Notes: a model not told the origin generated them from the letters alone. Positions 1-8,315 are shown, numbered from the stretch's first letter. The stretch is DNA of 64,000 bases from Nocardioides zeae (GCF_010686755.1 NZ_JAAGXA010000003.1:214746-278745), one strand, 5' to 3'. Program-made: numbers and translations.

Positions 1-466
1 CGGCGAAGACGGCAGCCGGACCCGTCTTGCTCGTCAGGAGCCCGACCCGGTGCACGTCCCCGGCGGGGGCCCGGTCGTCCCGCCACCCCCGCTGCTCCAT
101 CCACCACGCGAGACCGGCCTCGTCCAGCTCGGCGACCACCCGCAGGCGTGATCCCGGTGCGCCGTCGCTCGTGTCGTCGACGAAGTGCAGCTGCAGCCGT
201 CCCCGCCAGGGCTGGTCGTGGACCACCGTGATGCGGCGCCCGGGCACGCAGGCGCTGATGCGCCCGAGCAGCAGGACGACGGGGCCGCCCTGCCCGAGCG
301 GGATGCGGGCGCTGACGGCAGCGCCGGGGCGCACGGCGTCGCAGTCGACGTCGAGCAGCCATCCGCCGGGACCGCCCGTGGCGCCGCCCCGGGCACCGAA
401 GGAGGCGTAGAGGTCCCGCGCCGCGAGGGTGTGTCGCTCACCGGCGACGAGGACGACCGTGGTCAT
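1..466 (-). CDS. AmiC/NhlC-like amide-sensing regulator with N-terminal extension (partial, 3' end outside window)
   Basis: The first 155 codons are inside the window; the gene runs off the left edge. It opens with MTTVVLVAGERHTLAARDLY, followed by about 130 residues that I do not recognise (a small globular domain with GGWLLDVDCDAV and WRGRLQLHFVDD). At the very end comes VGLLTSKTGPAAVFA, which resembles the first beta-strand and loop of type-I periplasmic binding proteins of the AmiC/FmdD/urea-binding family (IGLLxSLTGxxA). In Rhodococcus rhodochrous J1 the nitrile hydratase clusters carry an AmiC-like regulator (NhlC/NhhC) beside an ArsR-type one. The same neighbours are present here, so an amide-sensing regulator is the best guess. 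No signal peptide is seen, which fits a cytoplasmic sensor rather than a transporter subunit. It lies 53 nt downstream of the ArsR gene, with GAGGGG upstream of the ATG. Confidence 0.55.
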   Translation of the reverse strand, partial: MTTVVLVAGERHTLAARDLYASFGARGGATGGPGGWLLDVDCDAVRPGAAVSARIPLGQGGPVVLLLGRISACVPGRRITVVHDQPWRGRLQLHFVDDTSDGAPGSRLRVVAELDEAGLAWWMEQRGWRDDRAPAGDVHRVGLLTSKTGPAAVFA

Positions 467-519
467 GCGGTGCGTGCCCCTCGTGAGGGCCCCGGGCGGG
501 GCGTGGTGGGTGCAGACCC

Positions 520-912
520 TCAGGAGGCCTCGGCGGCGTCCTGGTCGGGAGCGGTCTGCTCGGGGGCGTCGGCGACGTCGTCGTCGCTCGACGGTGCGGC
601 GGGCGAGGCGCCCTGGGAGAGGATCGACTGCAGGAACCCGAGCGCGTCCAGCACCGGGCCGTCGGGGTGCAGGGCGTAGTAGCGGTAGCGCCCCTCGCGC
701 CGCTCGACGACGAGGTCGGCGCTCCGCAGCACGCGGAGGTGGCTCGAGATCGCCGTCCGGCCGACTTCCTGGATCGCGTCGGCCAGCGCGCCGGCGGTGG
801 TCTCGTCGTTCTCCGCGAGGAGGTGCAGGATCCGGCGTCGAATGGGGTCGGACAGGGCCTCGAACGCCGTCTGCGCCGCGTTGCGCACCACCGCTCCACC
901 TCTCGGTCTCAT
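520..912 (-). CDS. ArsR-family winged-helix regulator (NhlD-like)
   Basis: About 130 residues. It has an ArsR/SmtB-type winged helix near the N-terminus: AFEALSDPIRRRILHLLAE, then GRTAISSHLRVLRSADLV as the recognition helix, and the wing REGRYRYYALHP. The C-terminal 35 residues are acidic and alanine-rich. No cysteine metal site is visible, so a metal ligand is not supported. The gene diverges from the amidase/nitrile hydratase operon and leads into the AmiC-like gene. In Rhodococcus J1 the ArsR-like NhlD is the negative partner of NhlC, and the same role is inferred here. The start is uncertain: ATG at 912 has no Shine-Dalgarno, while GTG at 891 or 888 follows GAGGTGG. The two GTCAA-N6-TTGAC palindromes upstream are candidate binding sites. 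Confidence 0.8.
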   Translation of the reverse strand: MRPRGGAVVRNAAQTAFEALSDPIRRRILHLLAENDETTAGALADAIQEVGRTAISSHLRVLRSADLVVERREGRYRYYALHPDGPVLDALGFLQSILSQGASPAAPSSDDDVADAPEQTAPDQDAAEAS

Positions 913-973
913 GTCAGTCAGTCGGCACACGTTAGCAGGTGCTCGGCGTCAACGACCGCCTTCTTGAAAATCC

Positions 974-989
974 GTCAACATCTATTGAC
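974..989. promoter_or_regulatory. Palindrome GTCAA-N6-TTGAC, operator candidate 1
   Basis: Perfect 5-bp arms around CATCTA, in the divergent space between the ArsR gene and the amidase operon. The flanks (TCC upstream, AT.TC downstream) also match the second copy 52 bp away, about five helical turns. ArsR-family proteins typically bind imperfect AT-containing palindromes with TCAA/TTGA-like half sites. The assignment to the neighbouring ArsR protein is inferred. Confidence 0.6.
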
Positions 990-1025
990 ATATCGAGGTG
1001 ACCGGCGTTCGCTCCTCCTGCATCC

Positions 1026-1041
1026 GTCAACACTGATTGAC
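1026..1041. promoter_or_regulatory. Palindrome GTCAA-N6-TTGAC, operator candidate 2
   Basis: Second copy of the palindrome, with centre CACTGA. It ends 5 bp before the GGAGGA ribosome binding site of the amidase (1047-1052), so a bound protein would block transcription through the leader. With copy 1 it forms a pair in the same context, CCGTCAACA...TTGACA.ATC. Confidence 0.6.
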
Positions 1042-1056
1042 ACATCGGAGGAACAC

Positions 1057-2595
1057 GTGAGCCTGACCCCACCGACGCCGGGCGACATCGAGCGCATCGC
1101 CGGCGCGTCCGGCCTGGGCATCGCCGACAGCGACGTCGCGACCTACCACGCCGCAGCCACGGGCCTGCTCGGCTCCTGGGACGTCGTCGACGCCCTGTAC
1201 GACGAGGTCGCCGCCCCCCGTGCCCCGCAGCGCGCGTGGGCCGAGCCCGTCGACGACGAGCTGGGCGCCTGGTACGTCACCACGGAGCTGCCCCCCACCG
1301 GCGACGGCCCCCTGGCGGGCAAGCGCGTCGCCATCAAGGACAACGTGTCCGTCGCCGGGGTGCCGATGATGAACGGCTCCGCCACCGTGCGGGGGTTCGT
1401 GCCGTCCCGCGACGCCACCGCCGTCACCCGCCTCCTCGCGGCGGGCGCCACCGTCGTCGGCAAGTCGGCCTGCGAGGACCTCTGCTTCTCCGGGGCCTCC
1501 CACACCAACAAGGCCGGGCCGATCCGCAACCCGTGGGACCTGAGCCGCACCGCCGGCGGCTCCTCGAGCGGCAACGGCGCCCTGCTCGCAGCCGGCAGGG
1601 TGGACCTCGCCCTCGGCGGCGACCAGGGCGGGTCGGTCCGCATCCCCGCCGCCTTCTGCGGCGTCGTCGGGCACAAGCCGACCTTCGGCCTGGTGCCCTA
1701 CACGGGCGCGTTCCCCATCGAGCAGACCATCGACCACCTCGGCCCCATGGCCCCGACCGTGGCGGACGCCGCGGCGATGCTCTCGGTCCTCGCCGGCGCG
1801 GACGGCCACGACCCCCGCCAGCCGGCGGACCTGGAGGGCGCCGACTACGTCGCGGCCCTCGAGGCGACGCGCCCCCTGCGCATCGGCGTGCTGACGGAGG
1901 GCTTCGGGCTCGCCACCAGCGACCCGGCGGTCGACCGGGTCGTCCGCGACGCGGTGCAGGCGCTGACCGCCGCCGGCCACGACGCCGCCGAGGTCTCGAT
2001 CCCCTGGCACCGGCACGGCGCGGCCATCTGGGACGTCATCTCCGTCGAGGGCGCCACCTGGCAGATGGTCGACGGCAACGCCTACGGCCTCAACTGGAAG
2101 GGCCTCTACGACCCGGAGCTCATGGAGTTCTACGGCCGCCGCTGGCGCGAGGACCCGTCCGCCTTCTCCGAGACCGTCAAGCTCGTGGCCCTCGGTGGCC
2201 GCCACGGCCTCGAGCAGACCTTCGGCGCGTCCTACGCCAAGGCCCGCAACCTGGAGCCGGCGCTGACCGCGGCGTACGACGCCGGGCTCGCGACGTACGA
2301 CGTGCTCGTGCTGCCCACCCTGCCGATCACCGCCAGCGAGATCCCGCCGCCGGACGCCCCCGTGGCGGACGTGCTCGGGCGCGCGCTGGAGATGCTCGCC
2401 AACACCGCACCGTTCGACGTGACGGGTCACCCCGCCTGCAGCATCCCCGCCGGGCTCAGCAACGGGCTGCCCGTCGGCCTCATGGTCGTCGGCCGCCGCT
2501 TCGACGACGCCGGCGTGCTGCGCGCCGCCCACGCCTTCGAGCAGGTCCTCGGCACCCTCACCCCGCCCGCCTACCACAAGGAGTCCCTCCGATGA
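1057..2595 (+). CDS. Amidase-signature-family amidase
   Basis: 512 residues, starting at GTG 1057 behind GGAGGA. It hydrolyses an amide to the carboxylic acid and ammonia, taking over the product of the nitrile hydratase that follows. The amidase signature is clear: [10 protein letters not shown] carries the catalytic Lys, the glycine-serine stretch [15 protein letters not shown] carries the cis-Ser, and [25 protein letters not shown] carries the nucleophile Ser. The C-terminus has the usual [11 protein letters not shown]. The gene overlaps the beta-subunit start by 4 nt (ATGA), so the two are translationally coupled. The longer reading frame back to 667 crosses the regulatory region and is not used. 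Putting the amidase first in the operon resembles many Co-type and Fe-type nitrile hydratase clusters. The enantioselectivity and substrate cannot be read from sequence. Confidence 0.93.
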   Translation: MSLTPPTPGDIERIAGASGLGIADSDVATYHAAATGLLGSWDVVDALYDEVAAPRAPQRAWAEPVDDELGAWYVTTELPPTGDGPLAGKRVAIKDNVSVAGVPMMNGSATVRGFVPSRDATAVTRLLAAGATVVGKSACEDLCFSGASHTNKAGPIRNPWDLSRTAGGSSSGNGALLAAGRVDLALGGDQGGSVRIPAAFCGVVGHKPTFGLVPYTGAFPIEQTIDHLGPMAPTVADAAAMLSVLAGADGHDPRQPADLEGADYVAALEATRPLRIGVLTEGFGLATSDPAVDRVVRDAVQALTAAGHDAAEVSIPWHRHGAAIWDVISVEGATWQMVDGNAYGLNWKGLYDPELMEFYGRRWREDPSAFSETVKLVALGGRHGLEQTFGASYAKARNLEPALTAAYDAGLATYDVLVLPTLPITASEIPPPDAPVADVLGRALEMLANTAPFDVTGHPACSIPAGLSNGLPVGLMVVGRRFDDAGVLRAAHAFEQVLGTLTPPAYHKESLR

Positions 2596-3332
2596 ACGGA
2601 GTCTTCGACCTCGCCGGCACCGACGGCGTCGGTCCGGTCGTCGTGCCCGACGACGAGCCCATCTTCCGCGCCGAGTGGGAGAAGGCGGTCTTCCCGATGT
2701 TCGCCATGTGCTTCCGCGCCGGCTTCTTCGGAGTCGACCAGTTCCGCCACGGCATCGAGCAGATCGACCCGGCGGTCTACCTGAGGTCGCCCTACTACGA
2801 GCACTGGGTGCACACCGTCGAGCACTTCGGCGCGAAGCTCGGCAAGCTCGACCTGGCCGAGCTCGACCGGCGCACCGAGCACTACCTGGCGAACCCCGAC
2901 GCGCCGCTGCCCGCGCACGAGGACGACCCCGAGCTGCTCGCGTTCGTCGAGGCCGTCGTGCCCGCGGGCGCCCCCGCCGGCCGACCGTCCGACAAGGTCG
3001 CGCGCTTCGCCGTGGGCGACGTCGTGCGGATCGACCGTTCCTCGCCGAAGGGCCACACCCGGCGGGCCCGCTACGTCCGGGGAGCGGTGGGCGAGATCGT
3101 GCTCCACCACGGCCCGATGATCTACCCGGACTCCGCCGGCAACGGCCTCGGCGAGGACCCGGAGCACGTCTACACCGTGCGCTTCAGCAACGCCGAGCTG
3201 TGGGGCGAGGAGCACGCCGAGCCGAACGGCGCCGTCTACTTCGACGTCTGGGACCCCTACCTCGAGCTCGTGACCCCCGCCGCCGGCAGCGCCGCCGCGG
3301 CCCCCGCCACCCCCGAAGGAGCCTCCGCATGA
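2592..3332 (+). CDS. nthB: Nitrile hydratase beta subunit
   Basis: 246 residues. It opens with [16 protein letters not shown], the standard beginning of nitrile hydratase beta chains (MNGxxDxGGxxGxG), and continues with [10 protein letters not shown] in the middle. The C-terminal SH3-like barrel has [29 protein letters not shown] and a final FDVWDPYLE. It forms the heterodimer with NthA and supplies the arginines that contact the oxidised cysteines. The beta gene precedes alpha, the usual order in cobalt-type enzymes. Both junctions are 4-nt ATGA overlaps. An alanine-rich 15-residue tail follows the conserved end. Confidence 0.95.
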   Translation: MNGVFDLAGTDGVGPVVVPDDEPIFRAEWEKAVFPMFAMCFRAGFFGVDQFRHGIEQIDPAVYLRSPYYEHWVHTVEHFGAKLGKLDLAELDRRTEHYLANPDAPLPAHEDDPELLAFVEAVVPAGAPAGRPSDKVARFAVGDVVRIDRSSPKGHTRRARYVRGAVGEIVLHHGPMIYPDSAGNGLGEDPEHVYTVRFSNAELWGEEHAEPNGAVYFDVWDPYLELVTPAAGSAAAAPATPEGASA

Positions 3333-3928
3333 GCGACAAGATCCGCACCCAGGAAGAGATCGCCGCCCGCGTCAAGGCGCTGGAGTCGATGCTGATCGAG
3401 CAGGGCGTCATGACGACCCAGGCGATCGACCGCATGGTCGAGATCTACGAGCACGAGGTCGGTCCGCAGCTCGGCGCGAAGGCCGTCGTCAAGGCGTGGA
3501 CCGACCCCGCCTTCCGCGAGCGGCTCCTCGCCGACACCACCGAGGCCTGCCAGGAGCTGGGCATCGGCGGCCTGCAGGGCGAGGACCTCGTGGCGCTCGA
3601 GAACACCGACACGGTCCACAACGTCATCGTCTGCACCCTCTGCTCCTGCTACCCGTGGCCGGTGCTCGGGCTGCCGCCCAACTGGTACAAGGACCCCCAG
3701 TACCGGGCCGCCATCACCCGCGAGCCCCGCAAGGTGCTCCGCGAAGCGTTCTCCTTCGAGGTCCCGGAGTCCGTCGAGGTGCGCGTCTGGGACTCGAGCA
3801 GCGAGATGCGCTACTGGGTGCTCCCCCAGCGCCCGGCCGGGACCGAGGGGTGGACCGAGGAGCAGCTGCTCGCGCTCGTCACCCGCGAGTCGATGATCGG
3901 CGTCGGGCCGGTCGCGGAGGCGGCGTGA
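3329..3928 (+). CDS. nthA: Nitrile hydratase alpha subunit, cobalt type
   Basis: 199 residues. It hydrates nitriles to amides at a non-corrin metal centre. The metal-binding loop is [11 protein letters not shown] with Cys102, Cys105, Ser106 and Cys107; the Thr at position 103 (VCTLCSC rather than VCSLCSC) marks cobalt enzymes. The N-terminal [20 protein letters not shown] helix and DTVHNVIVC before the loop are typical. The cysteines Cys105 and Cys107 are expected to be oxidised to sulfinate and sulfenate after cobalt loading by the accessory protein encoded next. A cobalt transporter gene, often linked to such operons, is not within the window. Confidence 0.96.
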   Translation: MSDKIRTQEEIAARVKALESMLIEQGVMTTQAIDRMVEIYEHEVGPQLGAKAVVKAWTDPAFRERLLADTTEACQELGIGGLQGEDLVALENTDTVHNVIVCTLCSCYPWPVLGLPPNWYKDPQYRAAITREPRKVLREAFSFEVPESVEVRVWDSSSEMRYWVLPQRPAGTEGWTEEQLLALVTRESMIGVGPVAEAA

Positions 3929-4374
3929 TGGCCACCGCCACGACGCTGCCGCCGCCGTACACCGACCCCGCCGAGCTCAGCCGCGCCCGCGCGGCCGTCG
4001 AGCAGCTGGTCTGCGGCCTCCCCGGCGGGCCCACCGGGGCGACCGCCGGCCAGGACGGCTTCGAGCACCCGTGGGAGATCCGGTCCTTCGCCATGGCCGT
4101 CGCGGCCCACGAGCGGCTCGGGTTCGACTGGGCGGAGTTCCAGGGAGCCCTCGTCGCGTCCATCGAGGCGTGGGAGGGCGCCGATCCCGCGACGCGCGGC
4201 CCGTGGTCCTACTACGCGCACTGGGTCGCCGCGCTCGAGGCCGTCATGGCCGCGTCCGGCCTGCTCGAGGACGCAGCGCTGGAGGTGCGGACGCAGGACG
4301 TCCTCGCGGTCCCGGCGAACCGGGACCACCACGAGGCGCACCTCGAGCCGATCGCCGTGGACCCGGCGAGCTGA
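3928..4374 (+). CDS. Nitrile hydratase accessory (activator/self-subunit-swapping) protein
   Basis: 148 residues, overlapping NthA by one base (TGATG). It matches the short accessory proteins of Co-type nitrile hydratases (NhlE / P14K type), which carry the cobalt into the alpha subunit by exchange of alpha chains. Visible family features are FEHPWEIRSFAMAVAAHERLGF near residues 45-65, the WAEFQGALVASI helix, and YYAHWVAALEAVM, which resembles a region of the beta subunit N-terminus, as known for this family. The C-terminal HHEAHLEPIAVDPAS is the flexible tail. Without it the enzyme is normally low in cobalt. Confidence 0.85.
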   Translation: MATATTLPPPYTDPAELSRARAAVEQLVCGLPGGPTGATAGQDGFEHPWEIRSFAMAVAAHERLGFDWAEFQGALVASIEAWEGADPATRGPWSYYAHWVAALEAVMAASGLLEDAALEVRTQDVLAVPANRDHHEAHLEPIAVDPAS

Positions 4375-4691
4375 TGGCGGCCCGGCGCACGTCGCCGGCG
4401 CAGGCGAGACGGCGGGCCCGGTACGTCGCGGGCCCGTCCCTCGACCTCCGCCTCACCCTCGACGCCGCCGGCGCGGAGCAGATGCTCGTCAACCTCCGCT
4501 CCGACGGGGAGCTGCCCCTGGTCCAGCGCCTGCTCGAGGTGTTCGACGGTGCCGTCGCCGTCAGCCTCTGCCGGGTCGAGCGCGAGCGGCGCACGCCGCT
4601 CGCGGTCGCCCTCGCCGAGCAGCGCCCCGTCACCTGGCTCGGTGCCGACCTGCTGGAGATCGCTGCAGCCGACCGGGCTGCGGCGGCCTGA
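4374..4691 (+). CDS. Small unknown protein, last gene of the nitrile hydratase operon
   Basis: 105 residues, starting at an ATG that overlaps the stop of the accessory gene (TGATG). I do not recognise the family. The N-terminus is basic (ARRTSPAQARRRARY), then comes a predicted alpha/beta fold: LDLRLTLDAAGAEQML, LPLVQRLLEVFDGAVAVSLCRVE, TPLAVALAEQRPVTWLGADLLEIAAADR. No membrane segment, signal peptide or cysteine pair is visible. Tight coupling to the nitrile hydratase genes suggests a role in enzyme maturation or regulation, but that is inference from position only. It ends just before a strong hairpin. Confidence 0.6.
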   Translation: MAARRTSPAQARRRARYVAGPSLDLRLTLDAAGAEQMLVNLRSDGELPLVQRLLEVFDGAVAVSLCRVERERRTPLAVALAEQRPVTWLGADLLEIAAADRAAAA

Positions 4692-4697
4692 CCGGCG

Positions 4698-4736
4698 GCT
4701 GCGGCGGACCGGGGCGTGATCCCGGTTCGCCGCAGC
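4698..4736 (+). terminator. Strong hairpin closing the nitrile hydratase operon
   Basis: The arms (4698-4713 and 4721-4736) pair over 16 bp with one G-T pair and a 7-nt loop. It starts 7 bp after the last stop codon. There is no T-run, as is common for actinobacterial terminators. Confidence 0.75.
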
Positions 4737-4749
4737 ACCCCCGCGCAGA

Positions 4750-4763
4750 TTAGGGTCCCCTAA
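4750..4763. promoter_or_regulatory. Palindrome TTAGGG-TC-CCCTAA touching the ABC exporter start
   Basis: Perfect 6-bp arms around TC, ending one base before the ATG at 4765. There is no Shine-Dalgarno, so the gene is probably leaderless, with TAGGGT (4751-4756) as the -10 box; the palindrome would then cover the -10 and the start codon. TTAGG/CCTAA arms recall the DtxR/IdeR iron box (TTAGGTTAGGCTAACCTAA), but the spacing is shorter, so the regulator is open. Confidence 0.5.
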
Positions 4764-4764
4764 C

Positions 4765-6510
4765 ATGCGCACCCGGATCGCCTCCCGCCTCGTCCCGGAC
4801 CCGGAGGTCGCGCCCCCCGCCGTCGACGACGCGCGCCCGGCGACGGGCGGGCAGCTCCTGCGCCGCACCCTCCGGCGCCACCGCGGTCGGCTCACCGCGG
4901 CGTTCGCCCTCATCGCGACCTGGCAGGTCTGCGAGGCGACCGTCCCGGTCGCGATCGGCATCATCATCGACCGCGCGGTGGCGACCGGCGACCTGGTCGC
5001 GCTCGGCTGGTCGGCGCTCGGCCTGGCGGCGCTGTTCGCGGTGCTCAGCTACAGCTACCGGTACGGCGCGCGGGTCTCCGGCTACGCGATGCAGGTCGAG
5101 AACCACCGCATGCGCACCGAGATCACCGACCACGTGCTGTCGCCCGCCGGCGCGCGCACCGGCGCCATGCCCGGCGAGGTGCTCTCGCTCGCCACCTCCG
5201 ACGCCGAGGTCAGCACCCTCGTCGTCCACCAGGTCGCCCAGGCGTGCGCGGGCATCGCCGGCCTCACCGTCGCCGTCGGTGTGCTGTTCTGGACGGACCC
5301 GCTGCTGGGCGTCGTCGTCGCGGTCGGCACGCCGCTGGTCCTGCTGGGCTCGCAGGCCGTGGCCCCGCTGCTGAGCCGCCGCACCGCCGCCACCCAGGAG
5401 CGGATCGCCCGCGCGTCGGGCCTGGCGGCGGACCTGGTGTCGGGCCTGCGTCCCCTGCAGGGCGTGGGCGCCCAGGGCACGGCGCTGCGCCGCTACCGGG
5501 CGGCGAGCCGCGAGGCAGCCGGCGCCGGCGTGGCCAGCGCCCGCGCCGAGGGCCTCATGCTCGGCGTCACCGCCGGCGCCTCGATGCTCTTCCTCGCCGT
5601 CGTCGCGCTGCTCGCCGGCCTGCGCGCGGTCAACGGCGACCTCACCGTCGGCGAGCTCATCGCCGTCGTCGGCCTCACCCAGTTCCTCGCGGAGCCCCTC
5701 CTGATGTGCGCCGAGCTCGTCTCCACCCTCGCGGCGTCACGCGGCAGCGCGGGGCGGATCGCGTCGTTCCTCGCCACGCCGCCCCTCGAGCGCCACGGCG
5801 ACCGGCCGGCACCGTCCGACGCGCCCCTCGTCGTCCGCGACGTGGTGGCCGGACCGCTGCAGGGGCTCGACCTCGTCGTACGCCCCGGGTGCCTCGTCGC
5901 CCTCGTCGTCGACGACCCGGCGGCCGCCGGCACCCTGCTGGCCCTGCTCCGGGCGGAGGACGTGCCGGCGGCCGGCCGGGTGGGCCTCGGGGACGTGGAC
6001 CTCGCCGAGCTGGCGCTCGCCGAGCGCCACCGCACGCTGCTCGTCGCCGCCCATCGGGTGGACCTCTTCGAGGGCACGCTGGCCTCGAACGTGGACCCCG
6101 CGGGAACGCTGCCCCGCGCGCGGCGCGACGAGGTGCTCGGCGCGTCGGCCGCGGACGACGTCGTCGCCCTCTCCCCCGAGGGTCTCGACGCGCACGTCGC
6201 GGCCCACGGGTCGACGCTGTCGGGCGGGCAGCAGCAACGGGTCGCCCTGGCCCGTGCGCTGGCCGCGGACCCACCGGTGCTCGTGCTCGACGAGCCCACC
6301 ACCGCGGTCGACGCCGTCACCGAGCAGCGCATCGCCGGCGGCCTGCGCGCCCTCCGGCAGGGGCGGGCCACCCTGGTGCTCACCTCCAGCCCCGCCCTGC
6401 TCGCGGTGGCCGACGAGGTCGTCCACGTCGTGGCCGGGCGCGTCGCCCGCACGGGCACCCACGCCGCGCTGCTCGAGCACGCGGCGTACCGCGAGGCGGT
6501 GCTCCGATGA
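4765..6510 (+). CDS. ABC exporter half-transporter 1 (permease + ATPase with degenerate Walker A)
   Basis: 581 residues: an N-terminal six-helix transmembrane domain (about residues 40-330) and an ATPase domain. The ATPase part is split in character. The Walker A position (about 373-395) reads LVALVVDDPAAAGTLLALL, with no GxxGxGK[ST], and the switch His is lost (VLTSSPALLA). The signature LSGGQQQR (about 485) and Walker B VLVLDEP (about 505-511) are perfect. In the heterodimer with the next gene product it therefore donates a good signature to the partner's intact Walker A. Its own nucleotide site cannot hydrolyse normally. The role is export of an unknown substrate across the cytoplasmic membrane. 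It overlaps the partner gene by 4 nt. Confidence 0.9.
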   Translation: MRTRIASRLVPDPEVAPPAVDDARPATGGQLLRRTLRRHRGRLTAAFALIATWQVCEATVPVAIGIIIDRAVATGDLVALGWSALGLAALFAVLSYSYRYGARVSGYAMQVENHRMRTEITDHVLSPAGARTGAMPGEVLSLATSDAEVSTLVVHQVAQACAGIAGLTVAVGVLFWTDPLLGVVVAVGTPLVLLGSQAVAPLLSRRTAATQERIARASGLAADLVSGLRPLQGVGAQGTALRRYRAASREAAGAGVASARAEGLMLGVTAGASMLFLAVVALLAGLRAVNGDLTVGELIAVVGLTQFLAEPLLMCAELVSTLAASRGSAGRIASFLATPPLERHGDRPAPSDAPLVVRDVVAGPLQGLDLVVRPGCLVALVVDDPAAAGTLLALLRAEDVPAAGRVGLGDVDLAELALAERHRTLLVAAHRVDLFEGTLASNVDPAGTLPRARRDEVLGASAADDVVALSPEGLDAHVAAHGSTLSGGQQQRVALARALAADPPVLVLDEPTTAVDAVTEQRIAGGLRALRQGRATLVLTSSPALLAVADEVVHVVAGRVARTGTHAALLEHAAYREAVLR

Positions 6511-8315
6511 CGCGGGAGACCGGGGGCGAGACGGTGGAGATCGCGCGCGACGCGGACGCCGAGGCCGGGCGCACGCTGCTGCCCGTCGCCACGCCGCGGG
6601 AGGCCGCGCGCAAGGCGTGGGCGGCCTTCGACGGGCACCGGGCGCCGCTCGCGGTCGCCGGCGTCATGTTCGCGCTGTCCGGTCTCGCCGGCCTCGTGGC
6701 CCCGATCGTGTTCGGACGGATCGTCGACGCCGTCGCCGACGGCTCGGGGAGCGCGACGGGGCTCGTCTGGTGGGGGGCCGGCGCGATCGCCGTCGCCGCG
6801 CTCGTCGAGCTCGTCGCCGCCTGGGCCAGCGTGACCTTCCTCGCCCGGGCCGGCGAGCCCGCCCTCGCGCGGCTGCGCGAGGAGGTCGTCGAGGTCGCCC
6901 TCGGCCTCGACCACGAGGTCGTCGAGAAGGCCGGCGAGGGCGACCTCCTCTCCCGCGCCGGCGACGACGTGCGGGTGCTGGCCGACTCCCTGACCAAGGT
7001 GGTCCCCCTGCTGGTCCGCTCGGTGGTCGCGATCGCCTTCACGGGAGTCGGGTTCTTCGCGCTCGACTGGCGCCTGGGCGTGGCGGGCCTGGCGACGCTG
7101 CCGTTCTACGCGCTGGGGCTGCGCTGGTACCTGCCGCGCTCCGGCCCCTACTACCGCGCCGAGCGGGCGGCGATGGGCGCCCGCGCCGAGGCCCTCCTCA
7201 CCGCCGTGCACGGCAGCGCGACGCTCCGTGCGCAGGGTCTGGCCCCGGCACACTCCGAGCGCGTCGGCCACGCCTCGTGGCGCTCCGCCGCCATCGGGCT
7301 CAGCGTGTGGAACCTGCTCACCCGGTTCGGCCAGCGCACCAACCGCGCCGAGCTGATCGGGCTCCTCCTCGTGCTCGGCACCGGCTTCTTCCTCGTGCGC
7401 GGCGACCTCGGCCCCGCGGTCACCGTCGGCGCCGTCACGACCGCCGCGCTGTTCTTCCACCGCCTCTTCAACCCCATCGGGGCGGTGCTCATGATCTTCG
7501 ACGAGGTGCAGTCGGCGGGCGCGTCGATGACGCGCGTCACCGGCGTCGCGCAGCTGCGCACCGACGCCGCCGCACCGGTGGCACCGCTGGCCGCCCCGGC
7601 GCCGCTGGTCATCGACTCCGTCGGGCACGCGTACGACGCGGGGCGGCCCGTCCTCGCCGACGTCAGCCTGGTGCTCGAGCCCGGCGAGCGGGTCGCGGTG
7701 GTGGGCGCCAGCGGCGCAGGCAAGTCGACGCTCGGTCAGATCGTCGCCGGCCGCATCGCGCCCACCACGGGCCGCGTGCGCCTCGGCGACGTGCCGGTCG
7801 CCGTCCACGGCGTCGCGGCGCGGCCCCCCGTCGTCATCGTGACGCAGGAGGTGCACGTCTTCGCGGGCACCGTGCGCGACAACCTCACGCTGGCGGACCC
7901 CGACGCGTCCGACGAGCGCCTGTGGGAGGTGCTCGAGCACCTCGGCTCCGCCGGCTGGGTGCGCGCGCTGGGCGGACTCGACGTCGTCGTGGGCGAGGGC
8001 GCCACGGCGCTCACGCCCGCGCAGGCGCAGCACCTCGCGCTCGCCCGCGTCGAGCTCGCCGACCCCCCGGTCGTGGTGCTCGACGAGGCCACCGCCGAGG
8101 CCGGCTCCTCGGGAGCCCGCGACCTGGAGCGGGCGGCGGCGCGGGTGGTCGAGCGGCGTACCGCCCTCACCATCGCCCACCGCCTCACCCAGGCGGAGGC
8201 GGCGGACCGGGTGGTCGTCATGGACGCCGGGCGCGTCGTGGAGGTCGGCACGCCGGCCGAGCTGGTCGCGTCGGGCGGGCACTACGCGCGGTTGTCGGCG
8301 GCCTGGCACGCCTGA
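6507..8315 (+). CDS. ABC exporter half-transporter 2 (permease + ATPase with degenerate signature)
   Basis: 602 residues with a transmembrane domain (about 50-340) and an ATPase domain complementary to that of half 1. Walker A GASGAGKST (about 400-408) is intact, Walker B VVVLDEA has its catalytic Glu, and the switch His is present (TIAHR). The signature is replaced by LTPAQAQHLALAR and the D-loop by AEAGSS. Combined with half 1, one composite site has both Walker A and signature intact and the other has both destroyed, the layout of asymmetric heterodimeric exporters. The domain order and the ATGA overlap with half 1 imply equal expression. The substrate is unknown. Confidence 0.9.
   Translation: MTRETGGETVEIARDADAEAGRTLLPVATPREAARKAWAAFDGHRAPLAVAGVMFALSGLAGLVAPIVFGRIVDAVADGSGSATGLVWWGAGAIAVAALVELVAAWASVTFLARAGEPALARLREEVVEVALGLDHEVVEKAGEGDLLSRAGDDVRVLADSLTKVVPLLVRSVVAIAFTGVGFFALDWRLGVAGLATLPFYALGLRWYLPRSGPYYRAERAAMGARAEALLTAVHGSATLRAQGLAPAHSERVGHASWRSAAIGLSVWNLLTRFGQRTNRAELIGLLLVLGTGFFLVRGDLGPAVTVGAVTTAALFFHRLFNPIGAVLMIFDEVQSAGASMTRVTGVAQLRTDAAAPVAPLAAPAPLVIDSVGHAYDAGRPVLADVSLVLEPGERVAVVGASGAGKSTLGQIVAGRIAPTTGRVRLGDVPVAVHGVAARPPVVIVTQEVHVFAGTVRDNLTLADPDASDERLWEVLEHLGSAGWVRALGGLDVVVGEGATALTPAQAQHLALARVELADPPVVVLDEATAEAGSSGARDLERAAARVVERRTALTIAHRLTQAEAADRVVVMDAGRVVEVGTPAELVASGGHYARLSAAWHA

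Noticed and set aside
667..1056. In-frame extension of the amidase upstream to 667
   Set aside because: It runs through the ArsR gene and both palindromes; GTG 1057 has a good Shine-Dalgarno and the amidase family sequence begins after it.
1027..2577. Open frame of 516 codons on the minus strand over the amidase
   Set aside because: A shadow of G+C-rich coding sequence; it is low complexity (GVG, VGG repeats), has no motif and lies antisense to a clear amidase.
4750..4763. Calling the palindrome a full DtxR/IdeR iron box
   Set aside because: The arms fit but the 19-bp spacing of the box does not, so only the similarity is stated.
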